From Halanaerobium praevalens DSM 2228 (lineage in GTDB: Bacteria > Bacillota > Halanaerobiia > Halanaerobiales > Halanaerobiaceae), in contig NC_017455.1 of NCBI RefSeq assembly GCF_000165465.1, positions 1,488,001 to 1,552,000 on the forward strand: 64,000 nucleotides of DNA, given 5' to 3'. Made by a program: the position numbers and the translations under genes. Every line of letters starts with the position of its first letter. Position 1 is the first letter of the stretch. Below are positions 16,743 through 27,459 of this stretch, piece by piece. The notes below the pieces were generated by a model. That model was not told where the DNA came from. It ran no database searches and was given only the letters and a program-made list of their open reading frames with translations.

Positions 16743-18185
16743 TTATTTTAATGTTTGAAGTAATTTTTTTAAATAATTATATGTTCTTTTTGTAGAAGAA
16801 ATACTTAATTTTTCTGCTGGTACATGTACATCGAAAATATCTGGCCCAAAAGATATAATATCTAAATCGGGATAGGTCTTTTTGAGAGCTCCACTTTCAA
16901 GCCCAGCGTGAATAACTATTACTTCCATTTCTTTTTCATACATTTTATTATATATTTCTACTGCTTTATTTCTAAGTTCAGATTCAGGTTTGTATTCCCA
17001 TTCAGGATAATGACCTGTAATTTTTGCTTTAGCAACTTTTTCTATATCAGCAGTAATCTTATTTCTCATTTCTTTTAAAACTTTTTCTTTAGCACTTCGA
17101 GTCGAAACATAAACTCTTATTTTATCTGTTTCTGTATTGATAATAGCTAAATTACTTGAACTTTCTACTGTCTCAGGTCTATCTTTTAACCAATTATTGA
17201 TTCCAGTTGGCAGTTTTTGTAAAAGATAAATAACAGCTTCTAAGTCTTGATCTCTTAAAACTTCAACAATTTCAGCCGACTTTTCTAAAATAATTTTTGG
17301 ATTTTCTTGTGGATAATTTTTTTTCAGCTCTTTTTCAATGGCTTCAATTTCTTTTTTTAGTTTTGGATAAGCTTCTGCCTTAATTCCCAGACTGATTTTT
17401 GCTTTTCTGGGAATAGCATTATCTTTAGTTCCACCATTTATATTAACTAATTTTAAATCTAATTTTTCTTTTAAATTTGTTAAAACTTTTAAAGCTATTT
17501 TTAAGGAATTTGCTCTTCCTTTATCTATTTCCATACCAGAATGACCACCACTTAAACCTGTAATTGTAATATTTACTTCTTGATAAGCAGTAGCTACTTC
17601 TTCTCTTTTAATATCTAAAATAGCCTGAATAAGCTCTCCTCCAGCTGAACCGACTGTTAAAAATCCTTCTTCTTCAGAATCAATATTTAAAAGTCTGCTT
17701 CCTTTTAGTAAATCTGGTTTAAGGCCGAGAGCTCCATCCATTTCTGTTTCTTCAGTTACAGTAAGCAAAAGTTCTAAATCAGGATGCTCAAGATTATCAT
17801 CTTCAAGAATCGCTAATCCCATAGCAATTGCAATTCCATTATCTGCACCTAAAGTTGTACCATTTGCTTTCAAAAAATCATCTTCAATTAGAACATCAAT
17901 GGGATCAGTTGAAAAATCATGTTCTATTCCTTCTTCTTTTTCACAAACCATATCCATATGTCCTTGAATAATTACTCCTGGAGAATTTTCATAACCTGGA
18001 CTAGCTTTTTTTCTGATTATTATATTATTCAATTCATCTTGGATTGTTTCTAATCCTAAGTCCTGACCAGTCTTTTTAAGATAATCACTAATTTTCTTTT
18101 CATCACCTGAGCATCTAGGAATTTTTGCTATTTCAGAAAAGTAATGAAATACTCGCTCAGGTTCTAAATTTTCTAAATTATTCAT
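16743..18185 (-). CDS. pepD: Aminoacyl-histidine dipeptidase (Xaa-His dipeptidase)
   Basis: M20-family metallopeptidase, 480 aa (E. coli PepD 485). Zinc ligands are visible in VIIQGHMDMVCEK, LGADNGIA and the catalytic TVTEETEMDGALGL; the lid domain is in the middle, with a GLSGGHSGMEI loop. It cleaves dipeptides in the cytosol. It starts 14 bases after pepT ends and shares an operon with a YfcC-type transporter, suggesting uptake and hydrolysis of small peptides. Confidence 0.9.
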   Translation of the reverse strand: MNNLENLEPERVFHYFSEIAKIPRCSGDEKKISDYLKKTGQDLGLETIQDELNNIIIRKKASPGYENSPGVIIQGHMDMVCEKEEGIEHDFSTDPIDVLIEDDFLKANGTTLGADNGIAIAMGLAILEDDNLEHPDLELLLTVTEETEMDGALGLKPDLLKGSRLLNIDSEEEGFLTVGSAGGELIQAILDIKREEVATAYQEVNITITGLSGGHSGMEIDKGRANSLKIALKVLTNLKEKLDLKLVNINGGTKDNAIPRKAKISLGIKAEAYPKLKKEIEAIEKELKKNYPQENPKIILEKSAEIVEVLRDQDLEAVIYLLQKLPTGINNWLKDRPETVESSSNLAIINTETDKIRVYVSTRSAKEKVLKEMRNKITADIEKVAKAKITGHYPEWEYKPESELRNKAVEIYNKMYEKEMEVIVIHAGLESGALKKTYPDLDIISFGPDIFDVHVPAEKLSISSTKRTYNYLKKLLQTLK

Positions 18186-18199
18186 CTTTATCAGCCTCC

Positions 18200-19432
18200 C
18201 TAATTAAAATCTATGTCTGAACTTTGAACTATATTTTCTGCAATTTTGACTATCAATTTTGAAGCCAGCTCCATGTTTTCTACTGGAATAAACTCAAATC
18301 TACCATGAAAATTATAGCCACCAGCAAAAAGGTTAGGAGTTGGAAGGCCCATATAAGAAAGTCTGGCTCCATCTGTTCCTCCTCTTATTGGTTTAATATC
18401 TACTTCTATTTCTAAGTCTTCCATTGATTTTTTAGCTAACTCTACTATTTGAAAATGAGGTTTTATCTTTTCTTTCATATTATAATAACTATCTTCTATA
18501 TTTACCTCTATTCTATTTTCATATTTTTTATTTAAAAAATCAACTATTCTTTGCATTTGTTTTTTCTTGTTTTCAAACTCTGTTAGAGAAAAATCTCTAA
18601 TTATATATTCTAAACTAGTTTGATCTACATTCCCCTCGATTTCATCAAGTAAATAAAATCCTTCATAGCCCTCTGTATGTTCTGGTACTTTTGCACTTGG
18701 TAACATGGAATCTAATTCCATTGCAATTTTAATTGAGTTGACCATTACATTTTTAGCTGTACCAGGATGAACATTTTTACCCTGTATTTTAAGACTAACA
18801 CTTGCTGCATTAAAGTTTTCATACTGTAATTCACCTAAAGGGCCACCATCTAAAGTATAAGCAAAATCGGCACCAAAACTTTCTAAATCAAAATGATCTG
18901 CTCCTCTACCAATTTCTTCATCTGGTGTAAAAGCAACTTTAATAGTTCCATGCTTAATTTCTGGATTTTCTACCAAATATTCCAAAGCAGTTAAAATTTC
19001 AGCTATTCCAGCTTTATCATCTGCTCCTAAAAGGGTAGTTCCATCTGTAGTAATTAATTTTTGGCCTTTCAAATTCTTTAATTCTGGAAACTCTTCTACA
19101 GTTAAACTATATTTATCATTTAATTTGATATCTCCACCCTTATAGTCTACAAACTTAGGGTTAAGAACTTTACCATCTAAATCAGGACTTGTATCAAGGT
19201 GAGCTATAAATCCTATTGTTGGGACTTCCTCTTCTATATTAGCTGCTAAAGAAGCATAAATATATCCTTTTTCAGTTTGAATTATATTTTCCAAACCTAA
19301 TTCTTTTAATTCTTCTATTAAAATCTTCCCTAGCTTTAGTTGGCCCTTAGTACTTGGTACAGTTTCTGAATTACTATCAGACCTTGTATCCACCGCTATA
19401 TATTTTTTAAATCTTTCTATGATTTTATTCAT
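18200..19432 (-). CDS. pepT: Peptidase T (tripeptide aminopeptidase)
   Basis: 410 residues, the normal PepT length. Zinc-binding motifs: GFIAHLDTSPD, TLLGADDKAGIAEI and AFTPDEEIGRGADHF; the C-terminal PIRGGTDGARLS completes the site. It removes N-terminal residues from tripeptides. Middle gene of the yfcC-pepT-pepD operon with gaps of 16 and 14 bases. Confidence 0.93.
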   Translation of the reverse strand: MNKIIERFKKYIAVDTRSDSNSETVPSTKGQLKLGKILIEELKELGLENIIQTEKGYIYASLAANIEEEVPTIGFIAHLDTSPDLDGKVLNPKFVDYKGGDIKLNDKYSLTVEEFPELKNLKGQKLITTDGTTLLGADDKAGIAEILTALEYLVENPEIKHGTIKVAFTPDEEIGRGADHFDLESFGADFAYTLDGGPLGELQYENFNAASVSLKIQGKNVHPGTAKNVMVNSIKIAMELDSMLPSAKVPEHTEGYEGFYLLDEIEGNVDQTSLEYIIRDFSLTEFENKKKQMQRIVDFLNKKYENRIEVNIEDSYYNMKEKIKPHFQIVELAKKSMEDLEIEVDIKPIRGGTDGARLSYMGLPTPNLFAGGYNFHGRFEFIPVENMELASKLIVKIAENIVQSSDIDFN

Positions 19433-19448
19433 CTAAATTATCTCCTTT

Positions 19449-20990
19449 TTAGACCATTGTTTGAATCACTAACATAATTATAGAAAAAACACCGATTATG
19501 CCCATTAAAGGTAAAACAAACTTTAACCATTTATCATAAGTTACTCCTACCATTTCTAAGGTTGCTAATACTAAACCTGTTGGAGTAATAAAGGACATCC
19601 AACCTTGACCCCAGTTATAAGCAGTTACTACTATATCTCTAGAAATATTTACAGTATCTGCTAATGGTGCCATAATAGGCATTGAAAGTACAGCTAGACC
19701 TGAAGATGAAGGTACAAAGAAACCTAAGAAACTAAATAGTACCATTTGTACACTTGCGAATAAACCTCCACTCATCCCCTCTACTATTGATGAAGTATAA
19801 AAAAGTAAGGTATCGGAAATCATTCCATTATCCATTACTATATTGATAGATCTAGCAACTCCAATAATGAGAGCAACTCCGATTAAGTCTGCAGCTCCTT
19901 CTACAAATGTATTTACAGCTTTTTTCTCGGAAAAACCTGATAAAAATGCTGTTAAAAAAGCCACTACTAAAAAGAGACCTGACATTTCAGCGAACCAAAA
20001 TTTTCCAGTGACTACTCCCCAAATCATAACTGGGAATGCTCCTAAAAATACGACTAACATTAACACTCTACGCCAATTAAATCTTTTAACCTCATCTGGA
20101 TCATAATCTTCTAAAAATCTTTTTTCTATTTTCTCATAGTCTTCATAGACTAAAGAGTTTTGAGGATCTTTTTTAATTTTTTTAGAGTACCAATATATGT
20201 ATAACAAGGTTATAATCATTGCTAAAATTAAACTAACTAGTCTAAATACTATTCCCTCTGTAAAGGCTATACCGGCTGCATCTGAGGCTATTACAACTGA
20301 AAATGGATTAACAGTAGAGAACATTGTTCCAACTGAACTACCTAAATAAATAGCAGCTATTGCCACAATAGCATCATAGCCATTAGCAAGAAAGATAGGC
20401 ATCAAAATTGGATAAAGAGCTATTGTTTCTTCGGCCAAACCAAAGGTAGTACCTCCAACTGCAATCAAGCCTGAAACTAAAATTACAAGTACAAATTCTT
20501 TACCTTCGGTTTTCTTTGAAAGAAATGCTATCCCTGCATCAAAAGCTCCTGACTTATTAATGATCCCTATAATTCCACCAAGAATTAAAACAAAAACCAT
20601 AATATCTACTGTATCCATTACACCTTCAATGGGAGCCATAATTATATCTAATGGGCCTTGTGGACTTTGCTTTATTTTTTGATAAGTACCTGGAATGGCA
20701 ATTGGTTTTTTAATACTTCCATCTCTAAACTTGCGTAAATCAATCTTAACATTAAGTTCATCTAACTTTTCTTGGGTAGCTGGAATCATTTCACTTCCAC
20801 CTGTTGAACTTTTAACTAAAAATGAATCATTTCCTGGTACATATTCTAAGTTTGAGTATAGTCCTGCAGGGACAATATAAGTTAATCCTGCTGCTATTAC
20901 TAAAATTATAAATAATACTGTAAAAGCCGTGGGAAAGCTAAATTTCTTTTTTGTTTGTTTTTCAGCTGTATTCTTTTTATTATCTGACAT
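19449..20990 (-). CDS. YfcC/DcuC-family transporter (peptide or amino acid uptake)
   Basis: A 513-residue carrier with ~12 helices. The charged N-terminal tail is followed by FTVLFIILVIAAGLTYIVPAG, typical of the YfcC (UPF, C4-dicarboxylate/arginine-ornithine antiporter-like) family. It contains GGTTFGLAEETIALYPI and FVPSSSGLAVLSMPI, re-entrant loop motifs. It is the first gene of an operon with pepT and pepD, so the likely substrate is a peptide or amino acid. The promoter is at 21158-21186. Confidence 0.82.
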   Translation of the reverse strand: MSDNKKNTAEKQTKKKFSFPTAFTVLFIILVIAAGLTYIVPAGLYSNLEYVPGNDSFLVKSSTGGSEMIPATQEKLDELNVKIDLRKFRDGSIKKPIAIPGTYQKIKQSPQGPLDIIMAPIEGVMDTVDIMVFVLILGGIIGIINKSGAFDAGIAFLSKKTEGKEFVLVILVSGLIAVGGTTFGLAEETIALYPILMPIFLANGYDAIVAIAAIYLGSSVGTMFSTVNPFSVVIASDAAGIAFTEGIVFRLVSLILAMIITLLYIYWYSKKIKKDPQNSLVYEDYEKIEKRFLEDYDPDEVKRFNWRRVLMLVVFLGAFPVMIWGVVTGKFWFAEMSGLFLVVAFLTAFLSGFSEKKAVNTFVEGAADLIGVALIIGVARSINIVMDNGMISDTLLFYTSSIVEGMSGGLFASVQMVLFSFLGFFVPSSSGLAVLSMPIMAPLADTVNISRDIVVTAYNWGQGWMSFITPTGLVLATLEMVGVTYDKWLKFVLPLMGIIGVFSIIMLVIQTMV

Positions 20991-21157
20991 TTTCTTCCTC
21001 CTAGTTTTTTAGTTAAAATTTTTAATTTAAAATCTAATTTTAGCTAAACTAAATTAAATCCCCCTTCCCATTTAAATACGATTTTAAAAATTAAGGTAGG
21101 CATAGTTAAAATAAGCAGAAATAGCCAATACCTCATTTTGCAAATATTCCAAGTATT

Positions 21158-21186
21158 ATTTTATTACTATCTGCTTTACTTGTCAA
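21158..21186 (-). promoter_or_regulatory. Promoter of the yfcC-pepT-pepD operon
   Basis: On the minus strand TTGACA, a 17-base spacer and TAAAAT. It gives a leader of about 160 bases before the ATG. Nothing else is recognised in the 20991-21375 gap. Confidence 0.7.
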
Positions 21187-21375
21187 ATAATAGAAAATAT
21201 TATATTAAGTTAACTTTACTGTGATAAAAAAGGAAAAACATGATCTGAAATTAACAAGCTTTAATAATTCTCTTTTTTATCTTATATTTTTAAATTGAAA
21301 ATTATAATCCAGTATATTTTTAGTTTTATTTTTAAACATAGATTGACAGCAATTTAATTTATTATAATAAAAATA

Positions 21376-21921
21376 TCAAAAAGATGAGCCTGGCTGAGAA
21401 AGAAATTCAATTTCTTCTGCAGTAGATTTTCTTCCAAGTATTTCATTACGATGGGGATATCGTCCGAACCTTTCTATTATCTGCTTGTGCTTTATTTCGT
21501 ATTTAAAATTTTCTTCCATTCCAGGCTCATTGAAAAGTTTAACTGCCGTTTCATGTATTTTTAAAGATTCACTATGCATAAAGGGCATATAAAAAAAACT
21601 ACGTTTTAAAGTTTCTACTTTTTTAGGGAAACCCTTGCTCAGAGCTTCTTGTGCTAAAACTAAAGCACCAAGGTCATTCTTAAATGCAGCTGGTTTTCCT
21701 CGATAAATATTGCGAGAAAACTGATCCAATATAATTATTTCTGCTAGGCTTCCTGCTGGGGTTTGCCGCCAAGCCTCAAGTTCTCCATTAGCTGCAGCCT
21801 CATGAATCTCACCAAATTGTTTATAAATCCTATAATCAAGCTCTTCAGATGAAATAAACCACTGTTTTGGCTTTAATTCTTCAAACCAAAATTTAATTAT
21901 TTCACTACTTTTATTATTCAT
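21376..21921 (-). CDS. DUF924-family protein
   Basis: 181 residues matching DUF924 (TPR-like helical fold): IIKFWFEELKPKQWF near the start, PAGSLAEIIILDQFSRNIYRG in the middle and RFGRYPHRNEILGR at the end. The family is common in proteobacteria and scattered elsewhere; its function is unknown. A GGAGG site precedes the ATG. Stands alone between the peptide operon and the cassette region. Confidence 0.85.
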   Translation of the reverse strand: MNNKSSEIIKFWFEELKPKQWFISSEELDYRIYKQFGEIHEAAANGELEAWRQTPAGSLAEIIILDQFSRNIYRGKPAAFKNDLGALVLAQEALSKGFPKKVETLKRSFFYMPFMHSESLKIHETAVKLFNEPGMEENFKYEIKHKQIIERFGRYPHRNEILGRKSTAEEIEFLSQPGSSF

Positions 21922-22012
21922 TTTTTACCTCCTTTAAATTTAACTAAAGCTAATCAAATAAAAGCTTTCAATAATAATTTCATATTCGACTAGCCTTAAT
22001 TATTTATCATAT

Positions 22013-22273
22013 TTAGTTTTTAAAAAAACTAATAAGAATGATAAAAATAATAATTGAAAAATAAGATATAAGTAATATCCAACTTTCAATTGATTTTAAA
22101 GTCACCCACATAAAACCATATTCAACATGTTTTCCAGTACTTTCAAAACCAGGAATATTAAGAACTGGAAAAGCTGCTAGACCTATAATCATTGAGATAA
22201 AAGGGACAGTAGTTAATGCAGTTATTGCACCGCCACTGACTAAACTAATCATTATTTTTAATATAATTTTCAT
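22013..22273 (-). CDS. Small membrane protein, unknown
   Basis: 86 residues with a hydrophobic N-terminal helix pair (KIMISLVSGGAITALTTVPF, then SMIIGLAAFPVL) and a C-terminal helix (SWILLISYFSIIIFIILIS). A GGAGAG-like ribosome site precedes the ATG. No family recognised. The 265 bases upstream hold nothing that I can identify. Confidence 0.6.
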   Translation of the reverse strand: MKIILKIMISLVSGGAITALTTVPFISMIIGLAAFPVLNIPGFESTGKHVEYGFMWVTLKSIESWILLISYFSIIIFIILISFFKN

Positions 22274-22537
22274 TTTTAATCTCTCCTTCCTTAATAATTA
22301 TATTTTACTAGTAATCATGAGATTATTATTTTATATAAGACTTTAGAGATTAAAAATTTTCTTATTGATAGATTAAATTATACTTTAATTTTAATAAGCT
22401 TGATTTACTTAATTACTTTTTATAATTTTATTTGTTTATAACTTTGATCGTATTTCCAGTTATCCTTATTATTTATGAATTAATAATTGAAATTAAATTC
22501 AACTAAATTATTTTGAATGAAAGAGAGGTAAAAATAG

Positions 22538-22669
22538 TTAAACTTCTCCTAATTCAATATGTCCACCAGGAATTATATATTGATTATTCCATTTATGAGA
22601 TTTACAGAGGAGTATTTTATTGTCTGGATTAAAAATAATAGCCCCAACAGTTGGTTCAGGATATTTCAT
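22538..22669 (-). pseudogene. Nudix hydrolase, truncated in the Nudix box
   Basis: 43 codons: ATG behind AAAGGAGAAA, then VGAIIFNPDNKILLCKSHKW and IIPGGHIELGE, which is the start of the Nudix signature (GX5EX7REUXEEXGU). The frame then ends after one more residue and the REXXEE part is absent, so it cannot be active. It lies just beyond the last attC, starting at that site's GTTATGTG box. I read it as the 5' part of a further cassette whose 3' half and attC were deleted. Confidence 0.75.
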
Positions 22670-22722
22670 TACTTTTTCTCCTTTCTTTTTCTTAAAAGAT
22701 TACTTTAATTTCAGACACATGT

Positions 22723-22852
22723 CACATAACGTCCCTGGGCTTCGCGACGTTCCGCTCCCCTTTTAACCTACATTTTAACTGCTAATTTCATAAGTCATCT
22801 CTAATCCCACTTCTAATCAATAAGCTCAATGTCGCTAACTCCATGTTATGTG
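22723..22852 (-). repeat. attC-like site 1 (type D)
   Basis: Boxes CACATAAC and GTTATGTG; core with CTTCGCGACG pairing with TGTCGCTAA. Closes the Fic cassette; last complete site of the array. Confidence 0.8.
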
Positions 22853-22876
22853 AAGTCAGAATATATTTTAAATTAT

Positions 22877-23608
22877 TTAATTGATTATTTCTAGATATAT
22901 ATCTAAACTTCTGTTTACAGATTCAGATACTAAATCAATAAAATCATTATAATCTCCAGTCGTATGTGCTTTATCTAAGCTTTCATAGTATTTAACCCTA
23001 TCTTCATTTTTAATTATTATTATTGGAAAACCAGCTTTTATTAATTCGAAATTTAATAAAATTCTAGCTGTTCGGCCATTTCCGTCAATAAATGGATGTA
23101 TTTTAACAAAATCAGTGTGTAATTTGGCGGCTCTTTCTATAGTATGAAGAGTTGAACCTTTATCATAATACCAATTAATTAGTTCTTCCATTTGATTATG
23201 AATAAAAACTGGTGCAGGAGGTACATGCTCAGCTCCACTTATTACTACTTTCTCATTTCTATATTTACCTGCGTTTTCATCATCTATTCCTTTAAGTATT
23301 AGGTAATGTATATTTTTTATTTGTCTTTCTGATAATTTTTCATTTTTATTAATTATGTCTTCCATGTAATTAATAGCTTCTTTATGATTTACAACCTCTA
23401 AATGTTCTTTTAATGTTTTTCCCCCTATAGTAATACCATCTTCTAATACTACTTTTGTTTCTGATAAGGTTAAAGTATTACCTTCGATTGCATTCGAATT
23501 GTAGGTCCATTCTAAAAAAAGTTTTTCTCTTAAGCTTTTTAATGTGTTTTTAGGCAGTGGTCTCTTTTCTTCAATCTTTTTCTTTTTTTCATCAAGAATA
23601 TCAAACAT
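22877..23608 (-). CDS. Fic-family protein (AMPylase)
   Basis: 243 residues. The Fic core HPFIDGNGRTAR matches HPFxxGNGRxxR, giving AMP transfer to a target hydroxyl. N-terminal SNAIEGN matches the inhibitory helix motif (S/T)xxxE(G/N), so the enzyme should be auto-inhibited (class II). Start at ATG 23608 behind AAGGAGC; the upstream in-frame TTG is unlikely. It is the sole gene of cassette 1. Fic proteins act as toxins or stress regulators; no separate antitoxin gene is visible. Confidence 0.9.
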   Translation of the reverse strand: MFDILDEKKKKIEEKRPLPKNTLKSLREKLFLEWTYNSNAIEGNTLTLSETKVVLEDGITIGGKTLKEHLEVVNHKEAINYMEDIINKNEKLSERQIKNIHYLILKGIDDENAGKYRNEKVVISGAEHVPPAPVFIHNQMEELINWYYDKGSTLHTIERAAKLHTDFVKIHPFIDGNGRTARILLNFELIKAGFPIIIIKNEDRVKYYESLDKAHTTGDYNDFIDLVSESVNRSLDIYLEIIN

Positions 23609-23731
23609 AATCAAGCTCCTTTCTTTAACTGAAAAACAAAAAATTAGATTCTATTTACATTATACCATTATATAGAGCTCCTATTAAGTAAAGATTCTTT
23701 AATTAATTTTTTAAGATTTATATTCTGATTT

Positions 23732-23837
23732 CACATAACGTACCAGGGGTTTAAGAAGTTCTTAAATTTTAGGACGACGCCCTTAATGAAGGAATTTGGA
23801 CGCAACGACAGTGGAATCTTAAACCCCATGTTAGGCA
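23732..23837 (-). repeat. attC-like site 2 (type C, short)
   Basis: Boxes CACATAAC and GTTAGGCA; stems AGGGGTTTAAGA and TCTTAAACCCC. Confidence 0.8.
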
Positions 23838-24148
23838 ATGGATCATGGCCCACATACTATACTGCCATAAAATTTATATTTGTTTTTTATTGTTTTTTAA
23901 ATGCCTTAGAATAACCAAAACATTCTTTAAACAATTTTCTTCCAACATATCCATAAAAATTATTATACTTATATCTGTAATATTCATTCCAATAACTAAC
24001 CATTCTATCATAACCTCTACAAATTGCTTGATTATTCTCCAAACAAAACTTTTTAAATAATTCTGTATCTTGATTCTTTAATTTTGACCCTCCCCCAATT
24101 TGTAGGACACTGAGTTAAGATATATAATAAACTCAGGAGGTGCCCAAA

Positions 24149-24448
24149 ATGGGAAAAAGAAGAAGTTACACTGAAGAATTCAAAAGAGATGCTGTTGAAC
24201 TTAGCATAAATTCAAATAAGACAGTACAAGAAATAGCTGATGATCTAGGAATAAATTACGGTAATTTAACCCGCTGGCGTAAAGAATATAGAGATAGTGG
24301 TGAACATGCTTTTCCTGGTAATGGAAAGCAAAAACTAACACCTGAACAACAAAAAATAAAAGAGCTTGAAGATGAACTTAGAGAAACTAAATTAGAGCGT
24401 GATATATTAAAAAAAGCAGTGGGCATCTTTTCGAAAAAACCGAAGTAA
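24149..24448 (+). CDS. IS3 transposase OrfA
   Basis: 99 residues from ATG 24149, which follows AGGAGGTGCCC; a GTG three codons earlier lies in that site. N-terminal HTH ([34 protein letters not shown]) binds the ends; the C-terminal leucine-zipper-like helix ([23 protein letters not shown]) mediates multimer formation. It ends in SKKPK at a run of six A (24434-24440), the likely -1 frameshift site to make OrfAB. Confidence 0.93.
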   Translation: MGKRRSYTEEFKRDAVELSINSNKTVQEIADDLGINYGNLTRWRKEYRDSGEHAFPGNGKQKLTPEQQKIKELEDELRETKLERDILKKAVGIFSKKPK

Positions 24449-24486
24449 TATACGGTTTTATCCGGGACCACAGAGATCAATTTCCT

Positions 24487-25338
<852 letters not shown>

Positions 25339-25808
25339 TTTATTATAAATTGTTTCTAATATTTCTATAACATATTCATCACATAACTTTATAATATAAG
25401 GGATTGTCCAAACTGCATAATTCATATTAAGCAACAACTCAATATGCTTTTGGCGAACAAAACCATCACAATTTCTTGAATAAATACAATGTAATATCAT
25501 TTTTTGGGTTATACTTAATTCTTCTATATTATCATCTGGAATATCATCAAAATACATTCGATATGGAAATTCAATTAAATGACCATTTTGATAATATTTA
25601 ATAATTTCTTCTGTTGTACCTATACTAACATCATTATAAGTTTTGGTAGGAATCTGTTTGATTACTTTATACAAGTCTTCTCTTAAATTGACTGGAAATC
25701 CATCTTGAAACAATATAATAACCCCCATCATTTAAATTGTTTAAATGGTATAACGATACTCGCTTCATCTTAATTACAGTAAAAGATACACCATCTAACA
25801 TGGTCTTT

Positions 25809-25940
25809 CTCCTAACGTACCACAGCTTCGCGACGTCCCCGCTAATACTTTAACTTCTGATTAAATTACAATCTTACATAAGTTAGCTCAACTTTCATTT
25901 ATACTCTCAAACTGGGATGTCGCTAAGGTGTTGTTAGGCG
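25809..25940 (-). repeat. attC-like site 3 (type D)
   Basis: Boxes TCCTAAC and GTTAGGCG; AGCTTCGCGAC pairs with GTCGCTAA. The right box matches the RYYYAAC consensus. Confidence 0.75.
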
Positions 25941-25974
25941 ATGTACAAATTTGATCTTTAGTATTAATATATAG

Positions 25975-26484
25975 CTAAAAATCTTTTTTTTCATGAGCAA
26001 AATTACATTCTATGTCATTAGGTTCTGTATAGAATGGAACATCATTAATATCGATTTCATTTATATTTCTAACTCCATGTTTCAATACTGAATAATAAGT
26101 AAATTCTACTCTAAAAATTTCAGATAAATCTTCTGCTATTTGTTTGGCTAAATGTTCATTTAACTTTAAATCATTAAACTGATTACAAATTGGAAGATTA
26201 ACTAAATAACGCCCCCATTTAGTAAACTTTATATAATTTAATTTTACCAATATTCTTGAAATCTTATTTCTATTTGATCTTAAACAAGGAAATGATATTC
26301 CAGTGCCTTCTCTTTGTGTTATTTTAGGAAAAGATATATTTTGATATTTATTAAATAATTTATTTAATTTACCTTTTACTCTTTCTATATCTAAAGATGA
26401 TAAATTAAAATATGGATTTAGATTAAGTCTATGATCTTCAATTAATTTATTTAACTCTGATTTTTTATGTATTAATATTCTCAT
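25975..26484 (-). CDS. Cassette protein of unknown function
   Basis: 169 residues, basic N-terminus (MRILIHKKSELNKLIEDHR) and a small hydrophobic core near residues 85-115. Not recognised. It overlaps the end of the upstream AbiGi/DUF2971-like gene by 20 bases, so the two are co-transcribed and may form a two-component system. Second gene of cassette 3. Confidence 0.6.
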   Translation of the reverse strand: MRILIHKKSELNKLIEDHRLNLNPYFNLSSLDIERVKGKLNKLFNKYQNISFPKITQREGTGISFPCLRSNRNKISRILVKLNYIKFTKWGRYLVNLPICNQFNDLKLNEHLAKQIAEDLSEIFRVEFTYYSVLKHGVRNINEIDINDVPFYTEPNDIECNFAHEKKDF

Positions 26485-27297
26485 TTACATCTGGTAATAA
26501 TAAAATGTATGAATACAAATCTTGATCTATTTTTTTACTATCTACAAGCCACAAAATATCTCTTACTATCTTTTCAGCTTGTTTCTCATTTTTTACTAAT
26601 ATCCCTACTCCTTTTAAATTCGTTTTATCTAAATTAAGACCATAATCTTCAATCCGTTCCATTTCCCGTTTGTCAAGTAATTCTTCCATTTCTTCATCTA
26701 TTTCAGTAGATTCAAAATAATACTCATCGATACCATAATTAATGTAATCATAATTAGCCCATCTCCATTCTCTCTCATGAGTCCAATCAATAGGATATGG
26801 TTTTCTAGATAAATTAAAAGATATATATCTATACATTTCTTTTGAATGAAATAAATTAGGATCAAGTAATCTGTGTCCACCTTCGTCAAAATAATCCCTA
26901 CAAGATATACTAGTCCCATAAACAACTGGTCTAGCCCCTAAGTCAAACATTTGTTTTTTAGAAAAAATCAGTGCATAAGAACTAATTTTCTCTCCTCTTT
27001 TTAGTCTGTTAAAACTACTTTTTATAAAATCAGCTAATGGCATATCTGTAAAACAAACAGCAGGATACTTACCATATATTGTAGGTTTTCTGTTTCTATA
27101 AGACCAAGTAGATAAAATTTGACTTTTTCTTATAATTCTTCTAAGTATAAAAAAAAGGAGATATTACATCACCTCCCAATTCTTCATCAAACCCAAATTC
27201 TTTAGGAAACATTTCAGACATATGTAAATCATCACCTGATAAATTTATACTTCTAACAAAATGAATTAAGTAATCTGATAAATCATATCTTTCCAAT
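26465..27297 (-). pseudogene. AbiGi/DUF2971-like protein, frameshifted
   Basis: The intact downstream part (27043-26465, 192 aa) begins MPLADFIKSSF and has GARPVVYGTS and DWTHEREWRW, like DUF2971/AbiGi-type phage-resistance proteins. Upstream, in another frame, LERYDLSDYLIHFVRSIN runs to ISPFF, and after a one-base shift in the A8 run 27149-27156 continues FILRRIIRKSQIL...YPAVCFTDMPLA into it. The start is uncertain: TTG near 27297, or a lost ATG just upstream. Family assignment rests on the CFTDMPL and EREWRW motifs only. Confidence 0.55.
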
Positions 27298-27332
27298 ACC
27301 ATAATATTATCACTCCTAATTGATTTGTATGT

Positions 27333-27438
27333 CGCCTAACGTTACTGGGATTTAAGAAGTTCATGAGGCTCAGGGCGACTGCCCTTGCCGAATGAATTTG
27401 CATGGAGCGAAGCGGAATCTTCAATCCCATGTTAGACG
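27333..27438 (-). repeat. attC-like site 4 (type C, short)
   Basis: Boxes CGCCTAAC and GTTAGACG, the best consensus boxes of the array; stems TGGGATTTAAGA and TCTTCAATCCCA; one spacer base before GTT. Confidence 0.85.
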
Positions 27439-27459
27439 ACGTAGTAAAAATTATTATAA

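Noticed and set aside
23845-24060. 71-aa plus-strand frame
   Set aside because: It is the complement of the 3' end of the IS-interrupted minus-strand gene.
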